This document shows, one piece after another, positions 47,564-56,010 of a DNA stretch of 64,000 nt; position 1 is the first letter of the stretch; each line of letters opens with the position of its first letter. The notes under the pieces are model-generated. The model ran no database searches, was not told where the DNA came from, and worked only from the letters and a program-made list of their open reading frames with translations. The position numbers were made by a program, and so were the translations under genes. Origin of the DNA: CAVWQV01 sp963757115 (GTDB taxonomy: Bacteria; Pseudomonadota; Alphaproteobacteria; Acetobacterales; Acetobacteraceae). The stretch spans positions 248,001 to 312,000 of the forward strand of contig CAVWQV010000001.1 in the NCBI GenBank assembly GCA_963757115.1, given 5' to 3'.

Positions 47564-47798
47564 GCCGGTCAGGCGCTGCCGCTCCCTCGGCCGACCCGGG
47601 GACGGCGCGCTCGGCCGCCTCGAAGCCCATCTTGGAGTGCGTGCCGTCGCAGAACGGCTTCTTGGTCGAAGCCCCGCACCGGCACAGCGCCATGCTCTCT
47701 TTGGCTGGATAAACGTTGCCGTCTGCGTCCTTTAGCTCGACCGAGCCGGTTACGATGTACGGGCCATTCTTGCGAATGGTGATGCTGACGTCCGGCAT
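47556..47798 (-). CDS. CDGSH iron-sulfur domain protein
   Basis: An 80-residue protein. The zinc-finger-like 2Fe-2S motif is CRCGASTKKPFCDGTH near residues 39-54: three Cys and one His, the CDGSH ligand set. The short N-terminal strand region (NGPYIVTGSVELKD) is typical of bacterial single-motif members. Start 47798 lies 10 bases after the end of the MBL gene. Function in electron or cluster transfer is likely, the partner unknown. Confidence 0.9.
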   Translation of the reverse strand: MPDVSITIRKNGPYIVTGSVELKDADGNVYPAKESMALCRCGASTKKPFCDGTHSKMGFEAAERAVPGSAEGAAAPDRPI

Positions 47799-47808
47799 GT
47801 GCGCGTCC

Positions 47809-48682
47809 CTATCGGTCGTTGAAACGGTAACGGAAGCCATCGGACCCGCCCTCGATGCGGCCGGCGGTGGGCGATGGGAAGTGCACGGGCAGCACCAACG
47901 TGTCGGTGCCAGCAACCTCGCCAAAGAACCGCCGGCGCGACGCGGCGGATTGCGCCTGGTCCCAATCGACACCGGCCGACCACCCCGGCTCGCGTACCTG
48001 GAGCGCGTGATGCATCAGGTCGCCAACCACCGAGGCGCGTTGGCCTTTGCTCACGATGTTCACGCAGCAATGGCAAGGCGAGTGGCCGGGCGTCGGTGTC
48101 AGCGTGATCAGGTCGTCGAGCGCGTAGTCGTCGTCGACCAGCAAGCCTTGGCCCGCTTGCATCACAGGCTCGCAATTGAAGCGCCAGACGTTGCCGGGCG
48201 GGTCCTTGCCTTCCTGCCGTGGCCTGCTCCCAGGCGGCGTACTCGCGCTTGTGGAAGATGTATTTCGCCTTTGGGAATGTGGGCACCCAACGACCGTCCA
48301 CCAGGCGAGTGTTCCAGCCGCAATGGTCGATGTGCAGGTGCGTGCAGAACACGAAGTCGATGTCTTCGAAGCGCAACCCGGCAGCGTTGAACTCGTCGAG
48401 CCAGCGTTGCTTGGGAAAGTCGAACGGCGGCGGATGCCCTTTGTCCTCGCCGGTGCAGGTGTCAACCAGCACGGTGTGATGCGTCGTCCGCACTACGAAC
48501 GTTTGATACGTGATCACCATGCGGTCGGTTGCCTTGTCGAACACGAAGTCCGGCATCTCGGCTAGATGGCGGTAAGCGATCTCCTTGTCGTAGCTCGGGA
48601 AGAAATCTTGCGGCCGCCGCCACGGGCCGTCGCGCTCGATAATGCTGGTGATTGTGGCGTCACCGATCTGGATTTGTTGCAC
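47809..48682 (-). pseudogene. MBL-fold hydrolase (AHL-lactonase-like family), one frameshift
   Basis: About 290 residues. The first frame starts MQQIQIGDATITSIIERDG and has the metal site FCTHLHIDHCGWN near residue 108. The second frame has TPGHSPCHCCVNI, SVVGDLMHHALQV and a C-terminal His region (LVLPVHFPSP). The break is near 48222, between EQATA and QEGKDPPGNVW. The family includes N-acyl homoserine lactonases and related lactone or ester hydrolases. CDGSH follows 10 bases downstream on the same strand. Confidence 0.86.
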
Positions 48683-48731
48683 GTGTGCACTCCTCGCCCG
48701 TTGTACCCTCCTGGCCCGCTAGGCGGATACA

Positions 48732-49779
48732 CTAGACCGGCAAATCCAAGCGATAGAAGCGCGCCGCCGCGCGAGCGAACAGGTCTGCTTTTTCGCTCGC
48801 GCTCGCGCCGCTCGCGAGGCGCTTGCAGGCATTCCAGAATACGCCGTAGCTGTATGAGCCCTTGTCGACCGGGAAGTTGCTTTCAAACATGCAGCGCGCG
48901 GGCGTGAACGCCTCAATGCAGGTTTCGATGTACGGCTTCCATGCGGCGGCGAGGGTTTCCGACGAGGGCGGGTCGGCCCGCTCGTGGAAATCGTAGCCGT
49001 TGATCTTCATCCCGAGCCCGCCAAGCTTGACATAGACATTCGGGCATTGAGCGAGCTTGCGGATCGAGGCCGCCCAGTCGGGGAAGATCGCATCGCGCTT
49101 GCCGGCGTAAGCGCCGATAGCCAGCGGGCCGCCCACGTGATCCAGCACGATGCGCGTATCGGGGGAGGCGAGGGCGAGATCGGTGAGCTCGTCGATCTGC
49201 GGGTGATACAGCCAAGCGTCGAATGACAGGCCGAGCGGCGCGAGCCGCGCGAAACCCTCACGGAACCGCGGCTGGCCGAGCAGCCCCGGGGGCGGAGCAT
49301 AGGCCGTGCTCACCAAGGACGGGTCCGCGTCCCAGGCATTGATGTGGCGGATGCCGCGGAACCGCCCGCCGCCCGCTCGCAGATGCGCTTCCAGCACGTC
49401 TTGCACGCGCGCGCCGAGCGACAGGTCAGCGTGCCCCACGATGCCGGCGCAGATTTGTGCCGACCCGTAGCGTCCGCTGGCACTCATCGCGGCGACGCCG
49501 TTGACGAACTCGGTCTCGCCCACGGGGCGGAACTCCTCCGGCCCGCCTGCCCGATGGAACGCGCGCGCCTGAACAAATACGGTGGCCACCACGTTGTGGC
49601 CGGTCGCCATGTCGGCCAGCAGGTCGGGCAAGCATGTAGACCCAGTCAGGCCTGTCCCACAGGTGATGGTGCGGATCGACGATCGGCAGCGCCGGTTCCA
49701 GTGGCGGCTCGGTTCGGCGGTCCAGCCACTCGGGGCGGACCGGCAAGAAGGTCGGGGCCGTTGTCGTCGTCGTGCTCAT
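48732..49779 (-). pseudogene. Amidohydrolase 2 family protein, one frameshift
   Basis: About 345 residues. The N-terminal frame has the metal-binding IVDPHHHLWDRPDW and the frame then shifts near 49628. The second frame begins LPDLLADMATGHNV and contains RGIRHINAWD, ARIVLDHVGGP-like VLDHVGGPLAIG near residue 220, and the C-terminal FESNFPVDKGSYSYG with a catalytic Asp. This is the TIM-barrel family of 2-pyrone-4,6-dicarboxylate lactonase and fucono- or rhamnono-lactonases. It is divergent from nothing and follows the phosphatase gene by 38 bases on the same strand. Confidence 0.86.
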
Positions 49780-49817
49780 GGCGCTCTCCCACCCGGTCGG
49801 GACATGCTAGCGCCGGC

Positions 49818-50642
49818 TCACGCTTGCAGGAAGCCGAGCCGGTCCTCCTCCAATACGGCGCAGGTGAGCTTGCCGCCGATACCGGCACCCGTGTCGATGC
49901 CGATCCGATTGGGCGTGACCACGGGCCCGACGCTCGAGCTGTGCCCATGCACCACGACGCAGCCGAAATCCCGCTGGCTCGACAGGAACGGCTGGCGGAT
50001 GCGCTGCAGGTCGTCGCGCGATTGCCGCCCGATCGGCACGCCGGGCCGGATCCCCGCGTGGACGAACATGTAGCTTCCGGCGCGATGGCGCGCCACGAGA
50101 GACCGGAGGAAGGCGAGATGCGCCGGCGGGATCGATGCCGCCCATCGCTCGCGAGGTGTGTCGGGATCGAGCCCCCAACTCTGGAGCGTGCTTGCGCCGC
50201 CCGCTTCGAGCCAATCCGTCCCGGCGGCCCGATCGCCGTCCAGCGCATCCAGCAGCATCTGCTCGTGATCGCCCGCAAGGTTGATCGTTCGAAGGCTGGC
50301 CGGCGAGCCACCGGCGAGACGGTCGAGCACCGACGCGCTGTGCGCGCCGATGTCGATGTAATCGCCGAGATGGATCAGCAGTGCGGCACCGATCGGCCGC
50401 CGCGCCGCGTCCGCTTCGATGAGGCCGTGCAGGTCGGCAAGTTGGTCCGCGCAGCCGTGGATGTCGCCCACGGCGTAGACGCGCTGGCCTCCCAGCCAGC
50501 CGGGGGCGCGTACCCAGGCGATTGCGCCCGCTTCCGCAACGCGCGGCGTGTCGCCGGAGGGAAGGAGAGTGGCGTCGATCGCCGCGCGCAGGCGGCGCGG
50601 CGGGAGGCGCCGCAACGGCACGCCGCGCGCCCGGCTGCGCAT
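49818..50642 (-). CDS. Metallophosphoesterase (serine/threonine phosphatase-like)
   Basis: The protein has 274 residues from ATG 50642. The metal ligands are in GDIHGCADQ, HLGDYIDIG, the usual GNHE reading GDHEQ, FVHAGI and VVHGHS. The Asn-to-Asp change at GDHE is seen in a group of bacterial PPP-family members. It lies next to RraA and divergent from it, with 139 bases between starts. The GTG and ATG starts further upstream would extend the protein through a low-complexity basic region, so the shorter start is preferred. Confidence 0.85.
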   Translation of the reverse strand: MRSRARGVPLRRLPPRRLRAAIDATLLPSGDTPRVAEAGAIAWVRAPGWLGGQRVYAVGDIHGCADQLADLHGLIEADAARRPIGAALLIHLGDYIDIGAHSASVLDRLAGGSPASLRTINLAGDHEQMLLDALDGDRAAGTDWLEAGGASTLQSWGLDPDTPRERWAASIPPAHLAFLRSLVARHRAGSYMFVHAGIRPGVPIGRQSRDDLQRIRQPFLSSQRDFGCVVVHGHSSSVGPVVTPNRIGIDTGAGIGGKLTCAVLEEDRLGFLQA

Positions 50643-50781
50643 CAGCGTTGTGGTCGGTCGGTCATGCTGCGGTTCTGCCACACGGGTTACCGCCCGACCA
50701 GCGACCCGCCGGTTTCGTCCAGGTTGCGCGACGGGCGCGGATGGGGGTTTCATCACGCTTACCTACCTGGTGCCGGAGCAA

Positions 50782-51486
50782 GCGATGCGACTTGATCCCG
50801 AGACGATGGCCGCGTTGTCCGCTGTGTCCACGGCCACCTTGACGACTGTGTTGCTCAAGAAGGGGTTGCGCAACGTATGGATGCGCGGCACGCGGCCGCT
50901 CAATCCCGGTCAGCCCCGGCTGGTCGGGCCCGCGTTCACCTTGCGGTTCGTTCCGGCGCGCGAGGACCTGGCCACACCCGAGAGCTGGTCGTCTCCGACC
51001 AGCACGCGCGCGGCCATCGAGGCGATGCCGCCCGGCTGCATTGCCGTTGTTGACGCGATGGGCGTGACGGAAGCCGGCATCTTCGGCGATATCCTGTGCG
51101 CGCGCATGGCCAAGCGCGAGGTCGCGGCACTGGTGACCGACGGGGTAGTGCGGGACGTGGCCGGGGTGCGGGGAACGGGCCTGCCGATTTGGTGCCAGGG
51201 CGGCGCCGCCCCGCCTTCGGTCGCTGGCCTCACCTTCGTCGGCTGGGGCGAGCCGATCGCGTGTGGCGGCGTCGCCGTATTCCCTGAGGATGTGGTCGTG
51301 GCCGACGAGGACGGTGCGGTGGTGATCCCGCAGGCGCTGCTCGCCGACATGCTTGCCTTGGCTCCGGCGCAGGAGCGGCTCGAGGAATGGATCATGGGCG
51401 AGGTCGAGGGCGGTGCTGCGCTGCCCGGCCTCTACCCGCCTAATGCCGAGAATCAGGCGCGCTACAAGGCGTGGGCGGCGCGCTAG
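50782..51486 (+). CDS. RraA family protein (HMG aldolase / oxaloacetate decarboxylase-like)
   Basis: A protein of 234 residues beginning MRLDPETMAALSAVSTATLTT, with CGGAGC 8 bases upstream. The class II aldolase metal site is in VVDAMGVTEAGIFGDILC and TDGVVRDVAGVRGTGLP, with the C-terminal PEDVVVADEDGAVVIP, all typical of RraA-like proteins. Members act as 4-hydroxy-4-methyl-2-oxoglutarate aldolases or, in E. coli, as RNase E regulators. Which of these applies is not shown by the sequence. Confidence 0.88.
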   Translation, partial: AMRLDPETMAALSAVSTATLTTVLLKKGLRNVWMRGTRPLNPGQPRLVGPAFTLRFVPAREDLATPESWSSPTSTRAAIEAMPPGCIAVVDAMGVTEAGIFGDILCARMAKREVAALVTDGVVRDVAGVRGTGLPIWCQGGAAPPSVAGLTFVGWGEPIACGGVAVFPEDVVVADEDGAVVIPQALLADMLALAPAQERLEEWIMGEVEGGAALPGLYPPNAENQARYKAWAAR

Positions 51487-51664
51487 CTGGCGATTGCCCC
51501 GATCGCGGCTGGAGGCAAGCCTGTGCCAGCCGCAACTTTGATGACGAAATGACGGGTGCGTGAACCGCCGAGCGGCGTAGAACCCCCGGCGGAATGGCGC
51601 AGGGCGACGCGACTCGGCGCAGCCTGTCAGATTCGTGCGCCTCTGGATCGGGGAGACAGGCATC

Positions 51665-51883
51665 ATGGCGACCGCCGCCCATATCGAGGTTCGCGTTTGG
51701 AGCTTTCATTGTGCCGAATGCGGCTTCGGCCACCAGGAGCTCGGCCATCTGGCAACGGACGACGAGGTCTATTGCCTCGTCTGCACGGAAGCTGAGGGCC
51801 GGTTCATTCGACTGCAGCGATGGACGGATGTCGAACCCCCGCCAAGGCGCGCGCGCGTCGCAGAAAAACGGATAGCGGCCTGA
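51665..51883 (+). CDS. Small zinc-ribbon protein
   Basis: A 72-residue protein starting at ATG 51665 (GGGGAGA 10 bases upstream). It has one CxxC in FHCAECGFGHQELG and a second in DEVYCLVCTEAEG, so it probably binds one zinc ion. The first CxxC-x-F-GH-E pattern resembles short zinc ribbons that act as protein-binding modules. No other domain is visible and the function is unknown. It is alone between RraA and the tRNA. Confidence 0.55.
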   Translation: MATAAHIEVRVWSFHCAECGFGHQELGHLATDDEVYCLVCTEAEGRFIRLQRWTDVEPPPRRARVAEKRIAA

Positions 51884-51918
51884 AACGAGTTCGCCGGCTC
51901 AGGCCCGGACCGGCCGCC

Positions 51919-52196
51919 TCACTGCGTGCGGGCTTCGGTTCCGGTCACAACATGGCCCGGCGGTCTACTTCCCGGTTGCTTGTTGTTGGCTCCGAACAGG
52001 CGCAGCAGCCGGGTCAAGGGATCTGACGCGGCAGCTCGCTCGGCCGGGGACCATTGCGGGTTCGGTTGCATGCTTTCGTAAACAGCCGGAGGGATGTAGC
52101 CGCCGCCCCTTCCCGCGAGAGCTGGATGCGACGAGATCGCCCAGACCGCGATGCCGACGAGCCCGAGGGCACCGAACCGGGCTGCGAGCTGGCATG
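51919..52196 (-). pseudogene. Possible small exported protein, start shifted
   Basis: One minus-strand frame carries a hydrophobic segment GALGLVGIAVWAISSHPALA followed by a Pro/Gln-rich mature part, consistent with a signal peptide and short exported protein. It has no start codon in frame before the tRNA gene at 52218. An ATG at about 52190 is in a different frame (MPARSPV), so a one-base shift near 52185 would create a normal protein. The long open frame that continues through the tRNA is not a gene. Confidence is low. Confidence 0.35.
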
Positions 52197-52217
52197 CCCG
52201 AGATGGCCGACGGTCGG

Positions 52218-52289
52218 TGGGCCGGGGAGGATTTGAACCGCCGCCCTCACGCTTATCAAGCGTGTGCTCTGCCGCTGAGCTACCAGCCC
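52218..52289 (-). tRNA. tRNA-Ile (GAT anticodon)
   Basis: The 72-nt cloverleaf reads GGGCTGG acceptor, D arm GCTCAGCGGCAGAGC, anticodon stem CACGC / GCGTG with loop TTGATAA (anticodon GAT at positions 34-36), and T loop TTCAAAT. The acceptor 3' strand CCGGCCC pairs with one G-T wobble and is followed by A. The T stem GGCGG / CCTCC has one C-T mismatch in its middle. The CCA end is not encoded. It is isolated, not in an rRNA operon, as usual for the extra Ile gene. Confidence 0.85.
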
Positions 52290-52418
52290 GCTCCGGGGAA
52301 TAGCCCAAAAAGGTTAGCGACCGCTGAAGGTACGCCACGCGGTCGTCGTGGCCCCTGTTCGATCGACCATCTTCGTTGCACATCGGCCTAAGACCCTCCA
52401 AAGCACTGGACCGAACCC

Positions 52419-52718
52419 ATGCTCACCATCACCGCCGTGATCCGAGCCAAGCAAGGCAGCGAGAACGATCTACTCAAAGCGCTTCTCGATGTGGCCGAGA
52501 ACGTCCGCGCGAATGAGCCGGACACCGTGGATTTCTTCATCTCACAGGCTAAGAGTGACCCGTGCGTCTTTACCACCTTCGAGCGCTTCACCGATCAGGC
52601 GGCGATGGATATCCACAACGGCTCGGGGGCCGTCGCCCGCTTCTTCGGTATCGCCAAGCCCATCCTCGACGGGGAAGTCGTGCTGGTCACGGCAACCGAA
52701 GTTTCGGCCAAGGCGTGA
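52419..52718 (+). CDS. Antibiotic biosynthesis monooxygenase (ABM) domain protein
   Basis: A 99-residue dimeric alpha-beta barrel protein. It begins MLTITAVIRAKQGSENDLLKALLDV, has FFISQAKSDPCVFTTFERFTDQAAMDIH in the centre, and ends in a short helix. ABM domain proteins include quinol monooxygenases and small regulators. No cofactor motif is visible. It is followed 114 bases later by the AsmA gene on the same strand. Confidence 0.82.
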   Translation: MLTITAVIRAKQGSENDLLKALLDVAENVRANEPDTVDFFISQAKSDPCVFTTFERFTDQAAMDIHNGSGAVARFFGIAKPILDGEVVLVTATEVSAKA

Positions 52719-52832
52719 GATCGCTTCGCCGGTCCTATTTTCCAGACTAGATCTGACAATTGAATTGCCTGTTTCCAAGTCCCTGGTCCACAACTAACGC
52801 CGGACATCCGGGGGCTGGAGAACCGAGGTGCT

Positions 52833-54755
52833 ATGCGCCAGGTAGGGATCCGAGCCGCCAAGCCGCAGGGGCGTGCGACCGTGCGGCGGCGTCTGCTGCG
52901 GTGGGCGCTTAGGATCGGGTTGGTCCTCGTCGCCCTGGTGATTGCGGCCGCCGGGTTTCTTGCACTGGCCGATCGCTTCGACCTTGCCTCGCTGGCGGCC
53001 AGGCACCTTACGGCCTCGCTCGGGCGCAGGGTCACAATCGGCTCGCTGCGTGTAGCCCCGGGACGCTGGCTGTATGTCGAGCTGCGCGATTTTCAGCTCG
53101 AAAATCTCCCCAACGGCAGTCAGCCCCTCATGGCGACGGTAACAAGTGCGAGCGCCGAGATCGACGCTCTGTCGCTTCTCCATGGACCCGTGATGGCGCG
53201 CCGGCTCTCGGTGACAGGCATTCACCTACTGCTGGAACACACCTCGGACGGCAAGAAGAACTGGAAGTCGGATACGGCGGCTCAGACCGCTGCCTCGAAA
53301 AGGTCCGACCGGACCAGCTTTCCCACTCTGCTGGATGCGTCGGTAACGGGCGATGTGGTGTTCCGAACCGCAAGCGGCCATAGCCTCGACACACACCTGG
53401 ACCAGCTCCAGCTACGCACGCAAGGCCCGGACAAGCCCGTGCGGCTTGACGGCAGCGGGTCCTACAACGGCGCTCCCATCACGGTCGAGGCCGACCTCGC
53501 CTCGCTCGACGCGCTCCGGGACACCGGCACCGCGTACGCCACGGACATTCACGTCACCTCCGGCGCTACCACACTGCATTTCCAGGGAGCGATGACCGAG
53601 CCGCTGGATGTGGATGGCGCAAAGGGCAAGCTCGAGCTCCTGGCGCCTAATTCCGCTGCGATCTTGCAGGTCGCGGGTGCGTCCGGTGCGTTCGACGCGT
53701 CGCTCCGGCTCCTTGGTTCGATTGAGCATGACGGCTCACTCTGGCATCTAACCCAAGCGTCCGGCACGCTGAACGACGACACCATAACGGCGGCGGACGT
53801 AAAACTCGTCGAGGGCTCCTACGGCAAACCGGACGACGTCGCCGTCGATCTCGCCTTCGACCAGCTGAACGCGAACGTCCTGTTGGCGGCCGGCAAGAAG
53901 GGATCGGGTTCAGAAGCCGACGTGCCGCTCACGATTGCCCGCGCACCGGACACTCTGGTTACCGTCAAGGTGAGTGCGCGCAAACTTGACTACAACGAAG
54001 TGAGGGCATCAGACGTGACCCTCTCCGGGTCCCTGAAACCCGGCAGGGTCACGGTCGACCTGCTCTCGCTCGGCTATCTCGGGGCACCGTTCCGCGCGAG
54101 CGGGCAGATCGAGGCGGTGCCCGGCCCCGGCGACAAAGGCAGGGGTCGCGTGACGGCGAGTGTCGACATGCAGCGCATGGACGTTCAGGCACTTCGAAAG
54201 CTGCTCGATGCAGGGAACCTGCCACTCCTCGGGGGAATGGACGCCGAGGTTTTGGTGGAGGCGACAGGGGCCACGCTCAATCAAGCGGCGCGAGAGGCGC
54301 GGCTGTCGGCCGTATTCGCCATGAACGGTGGCAGCATCTCGCGCCAGATCATCGAGCTTGCTTCCACCGATGCGCGAACAATCTTTCGCCATGCGACTGG
54401 GATGAGTCCGATTTCATGTCTTGTCGGGGTGGTCGACATTCGAAACGGTCGAGGAACCGTCTCGCCCCTGCGCATCCGCAGCGCGGACGGCACCATCACC
54501 GGGCGGGGCACCTTCGACATCTACCGCCATCAGATCGATGTTACAATTGCAAGCGAGGCTCGGACGACCAGCCTATTCGCGCTCGACGTGCCCGTCCGCG
54601 TCAGCGGCTCGTTCGCATCTCCCACGATTCGCCCGGCGACTCTGTCGGCCAACGGTCGTGCGGAGCTCTCGGCGGGTGATGATGTGAGCCGGCTGCTGCC
54701 GGCTCTTCAGCCGTTCGCGCGGCGCAGTCCCTGCTTGTCCTCTCGCGCGGGTTAG
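52833..54755 (+). CDS. AsmA family protein
   Basis: The protein has 640 residues. A basic N-terminus leads into one membrane segment (WALRIGLVLVALVIAAAGFLAL, about residues 24-45), followed by repeated beta-rich segments such as LASLAARHLTASLGRRVTIGSL and the C-terminal RIRSADGTITGRGTFDI, all typical of AsmA-like proteins. These sit in the inner membrane and reach across the periplasm. They affect outer-membrane lipid transport. It is monocistronic. Confidence 0.85.
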   Translation: MRQVGIRAAKPQGRATVRRRLLRWALRIGLVLVALVIAAAGFLALADRFDLASLAARHLTASLGRRVTIGSLRVAPGRWLYVELRDFQLENLPNGSQPLMATVTSASAEIDALSLLHGPVMARRLSVTGIHLLLEHTSDGKKNWKSDTAAQTAASKRSDRTSFPTLLDASVTGDVVFRTASGHSLDTHLDQLQLRTQGPDKPVRLDGSGSYNGAPITVEADLASLDALRDTGTAYATDIHVTSGATTLHFQGAMTEPLDVDGAKGKLELLAPNSAAILQVAGASGAFDASLRLLGSIEHDGSLWHLTQASGTLNDDTITAADVKLVEGSYGKPDDVAVDLAFDQLNANVLLAAGKKGSGSEADVPLTIARAPDTLVTVKVSARKLDYNEVRASDVTLSGSLKPGRVTVDLLSLGYLGAPFRASGQIEAVPGPGDKGRGRVTASVDMQRMDVQALRKLLDAGNLPLLGGMDAEVLVEATGATLNQAAREARLSAVFAMNGGSISRQIIELASTDARTIFRHATGMSPISCLVGVVDIRNGRGTVSPLRIRSADGTITGRGTFDIYRHQIDVTIASEARTTSLFALDVPVRVSGSFASPTIRPATLSANGRAELSAGDDVSRLLPALQPFARRSPCLSSRAG

Positions 54756-54946
54756 CAGCAACGCGCGTGGGTCCAGCTCGGAAACAAAAGGCCAGTTGCG
54801 CAACGAGCGCCCGTGCGAAACGTGAGCGGTTTTGAGCGAGAAGATCGCAAACGGGATGGTCCTGCAGGATCGTCTCGCGGAAGTCCTTGGTCTCGCGCCT
54901 GCCAATCTGACGGCCGAGGAGAGAACACCCGCGAGACGAGTGGCAA
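54756..54946. other. Intergenic region with a possible coding scrap
   Basis: Between the convergent AsmA and GlcG/HbpS-like genes. From 54841 a plus-strand frame reads KIANGMVLQDRLAEVLGLA and then PANLTAEER, an amphipathic, gene-like stretch without its own start or recognisable family. It may be the tail of a lost gene. I see nothing else. Confidence 0.3.
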
Positions 54947-55660
54947 TTAGGGTGTCACATCCGTGTTTTCGCCTAAGCAGTGCGGGTGCTTGAAGCCATT
55001 CGGGATCTCTCCGGAGGCCAGATATACGATGTTGTCCGTGTCATTGAGGCCGACTCCGCCGGGAATCGCGGATAATCCCAGCAGCTGGCGCATCCGGTAG
55101 GCGATCGCATGGTCGGCGCATGAGGTATCCCCGCTGACACCGAGGCCGCCGATGACGGCGCCGTTTGCATAGAGGGCGACCCCACCGCCGAACGTGATTA
55201 TGCCACCAGGCGTATGTCCGACGCCGCTGCCAGGTCCGCTTCCGGTGGTTTCGTTGTTAAAGAAGGCGTTGTATGGGTTTGACTCGTTAAGTCCATATAG
55301 CGAGCCGCCCGGCTGCGTGGGCGAATAGAGGTTTGCAGTGGACAGGGCGAGCTGGTTGTTCGAGAGCCCATTCGCAGTTCCAGCCTTCGCTATCGCGATC
55401 TGTCGGCTATAGGGCCATGCGTCGCCGGTCTTGGCCACCCCGCAGAGGACGCCGTGTCGGTCAACGATCGCAGCCCACATGAGGTTCGGGGAGAACAGCC
55501 CTCCGTTGTTCATCTGGACGACTTGATTGAGAGCGCCTTGTAGAGTGCCCGTAATACTTGAACCTAGCGCGCATTCCTGGGCTGTGTCGTCCTGTGCCGC
55601 AATCGCGGCGTGCACCGATACCGCGCACATCGCCGCAGCCACCAGTAATGTGGATCGCAT
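54947..55660 (-). CDS. Exported heme-binding (GlcG/HbpS family) protein
   Basis: The 237-residue protein has a Sec leader (MRSTLLVAAAMCAVSVHAAIAA) and a GlcG/HbpS-like mature domain, with AAIVDRHGVLCGVAKTGDAWPYSRQIAIAKAGTA and FGGGVALYANGAVIGGLGVSGDTSCADHAIAYRMR. The family contains periplasmic heme-binding or heme-degrading sensors. The VGGLGVSGDT block is the usual C-terminal signature. It is divergent from the SBP56 gene. Confidence 0.85.
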   Translation of the reverse strand: MRSTLLVAAAMCAVSVHAAIAAQDDTAQECALGSSITGTLQGALNQVVQMNNGGLFSPNLMWAAIVDRHGVLCGVAKTGDAWPYSRQIAIAKAGTANGLSNNQLALSTANLYSPTQPGGSLYGLNESNPYNAFFNNETTGSGPGSGVGHTPGGIITFGGGVALYANGAVIGGLGVSGDTSCADHAIAYRMRQLLGLSAIPGGVGLNDTDNIVYLASGEIPNGFKHPHCLGENTDVTP

Positions 55661-56010
55661 GTTCCCTCCTGGTTGTTGGATCCGCGTGTTCTGGGAGAAA
55701 GCCGAGTGCTAGATCATTGCAGGCGAGCGGCAATCCTTGCCGCTCCGGAATCGAATATCAACTCTGATCTAGGAGGCGGTCAAGAAAGGAGGACGCGAGC
55801 ACTGGCAACGCCGGACCTCGCCGACCTTTTGTGCCCGCGATTACCCAGGGTGTCCGCCCTGGTTCAGAAGTGACGACGTGAATCGCGGCGCTCTCGCCGG
55901 TCAGAGCGCCGCGAGTGGAAAGCCGCAGCGGGCTCGCTAAGTATCCGCGTATACGAGGTAGGCTCGCCGTCGAGGGCGGCCTCGACACAATCAGGAAGGT
56001 ATGTATCCCG
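55661..56010. other. Divergent intergenic region, about 350 bases
   Basis: The region separates the starts of the GlcG/HbpS-like gene and the SBP56 gene. It probably carries both promoters. I find no tRNA, operator or intact gene. An AAAGGAGG near 55786 is Shine-Dalgarno-like but no start codon follows it closely. Confidence 0.4.

Noticed and set aside
51919..52401. 160-residue minus-strand open frame
   Set aside because: Its middle is the translated tRNA-Ile gene (TLDKREGGGSNPP), so it cannot be one protein.
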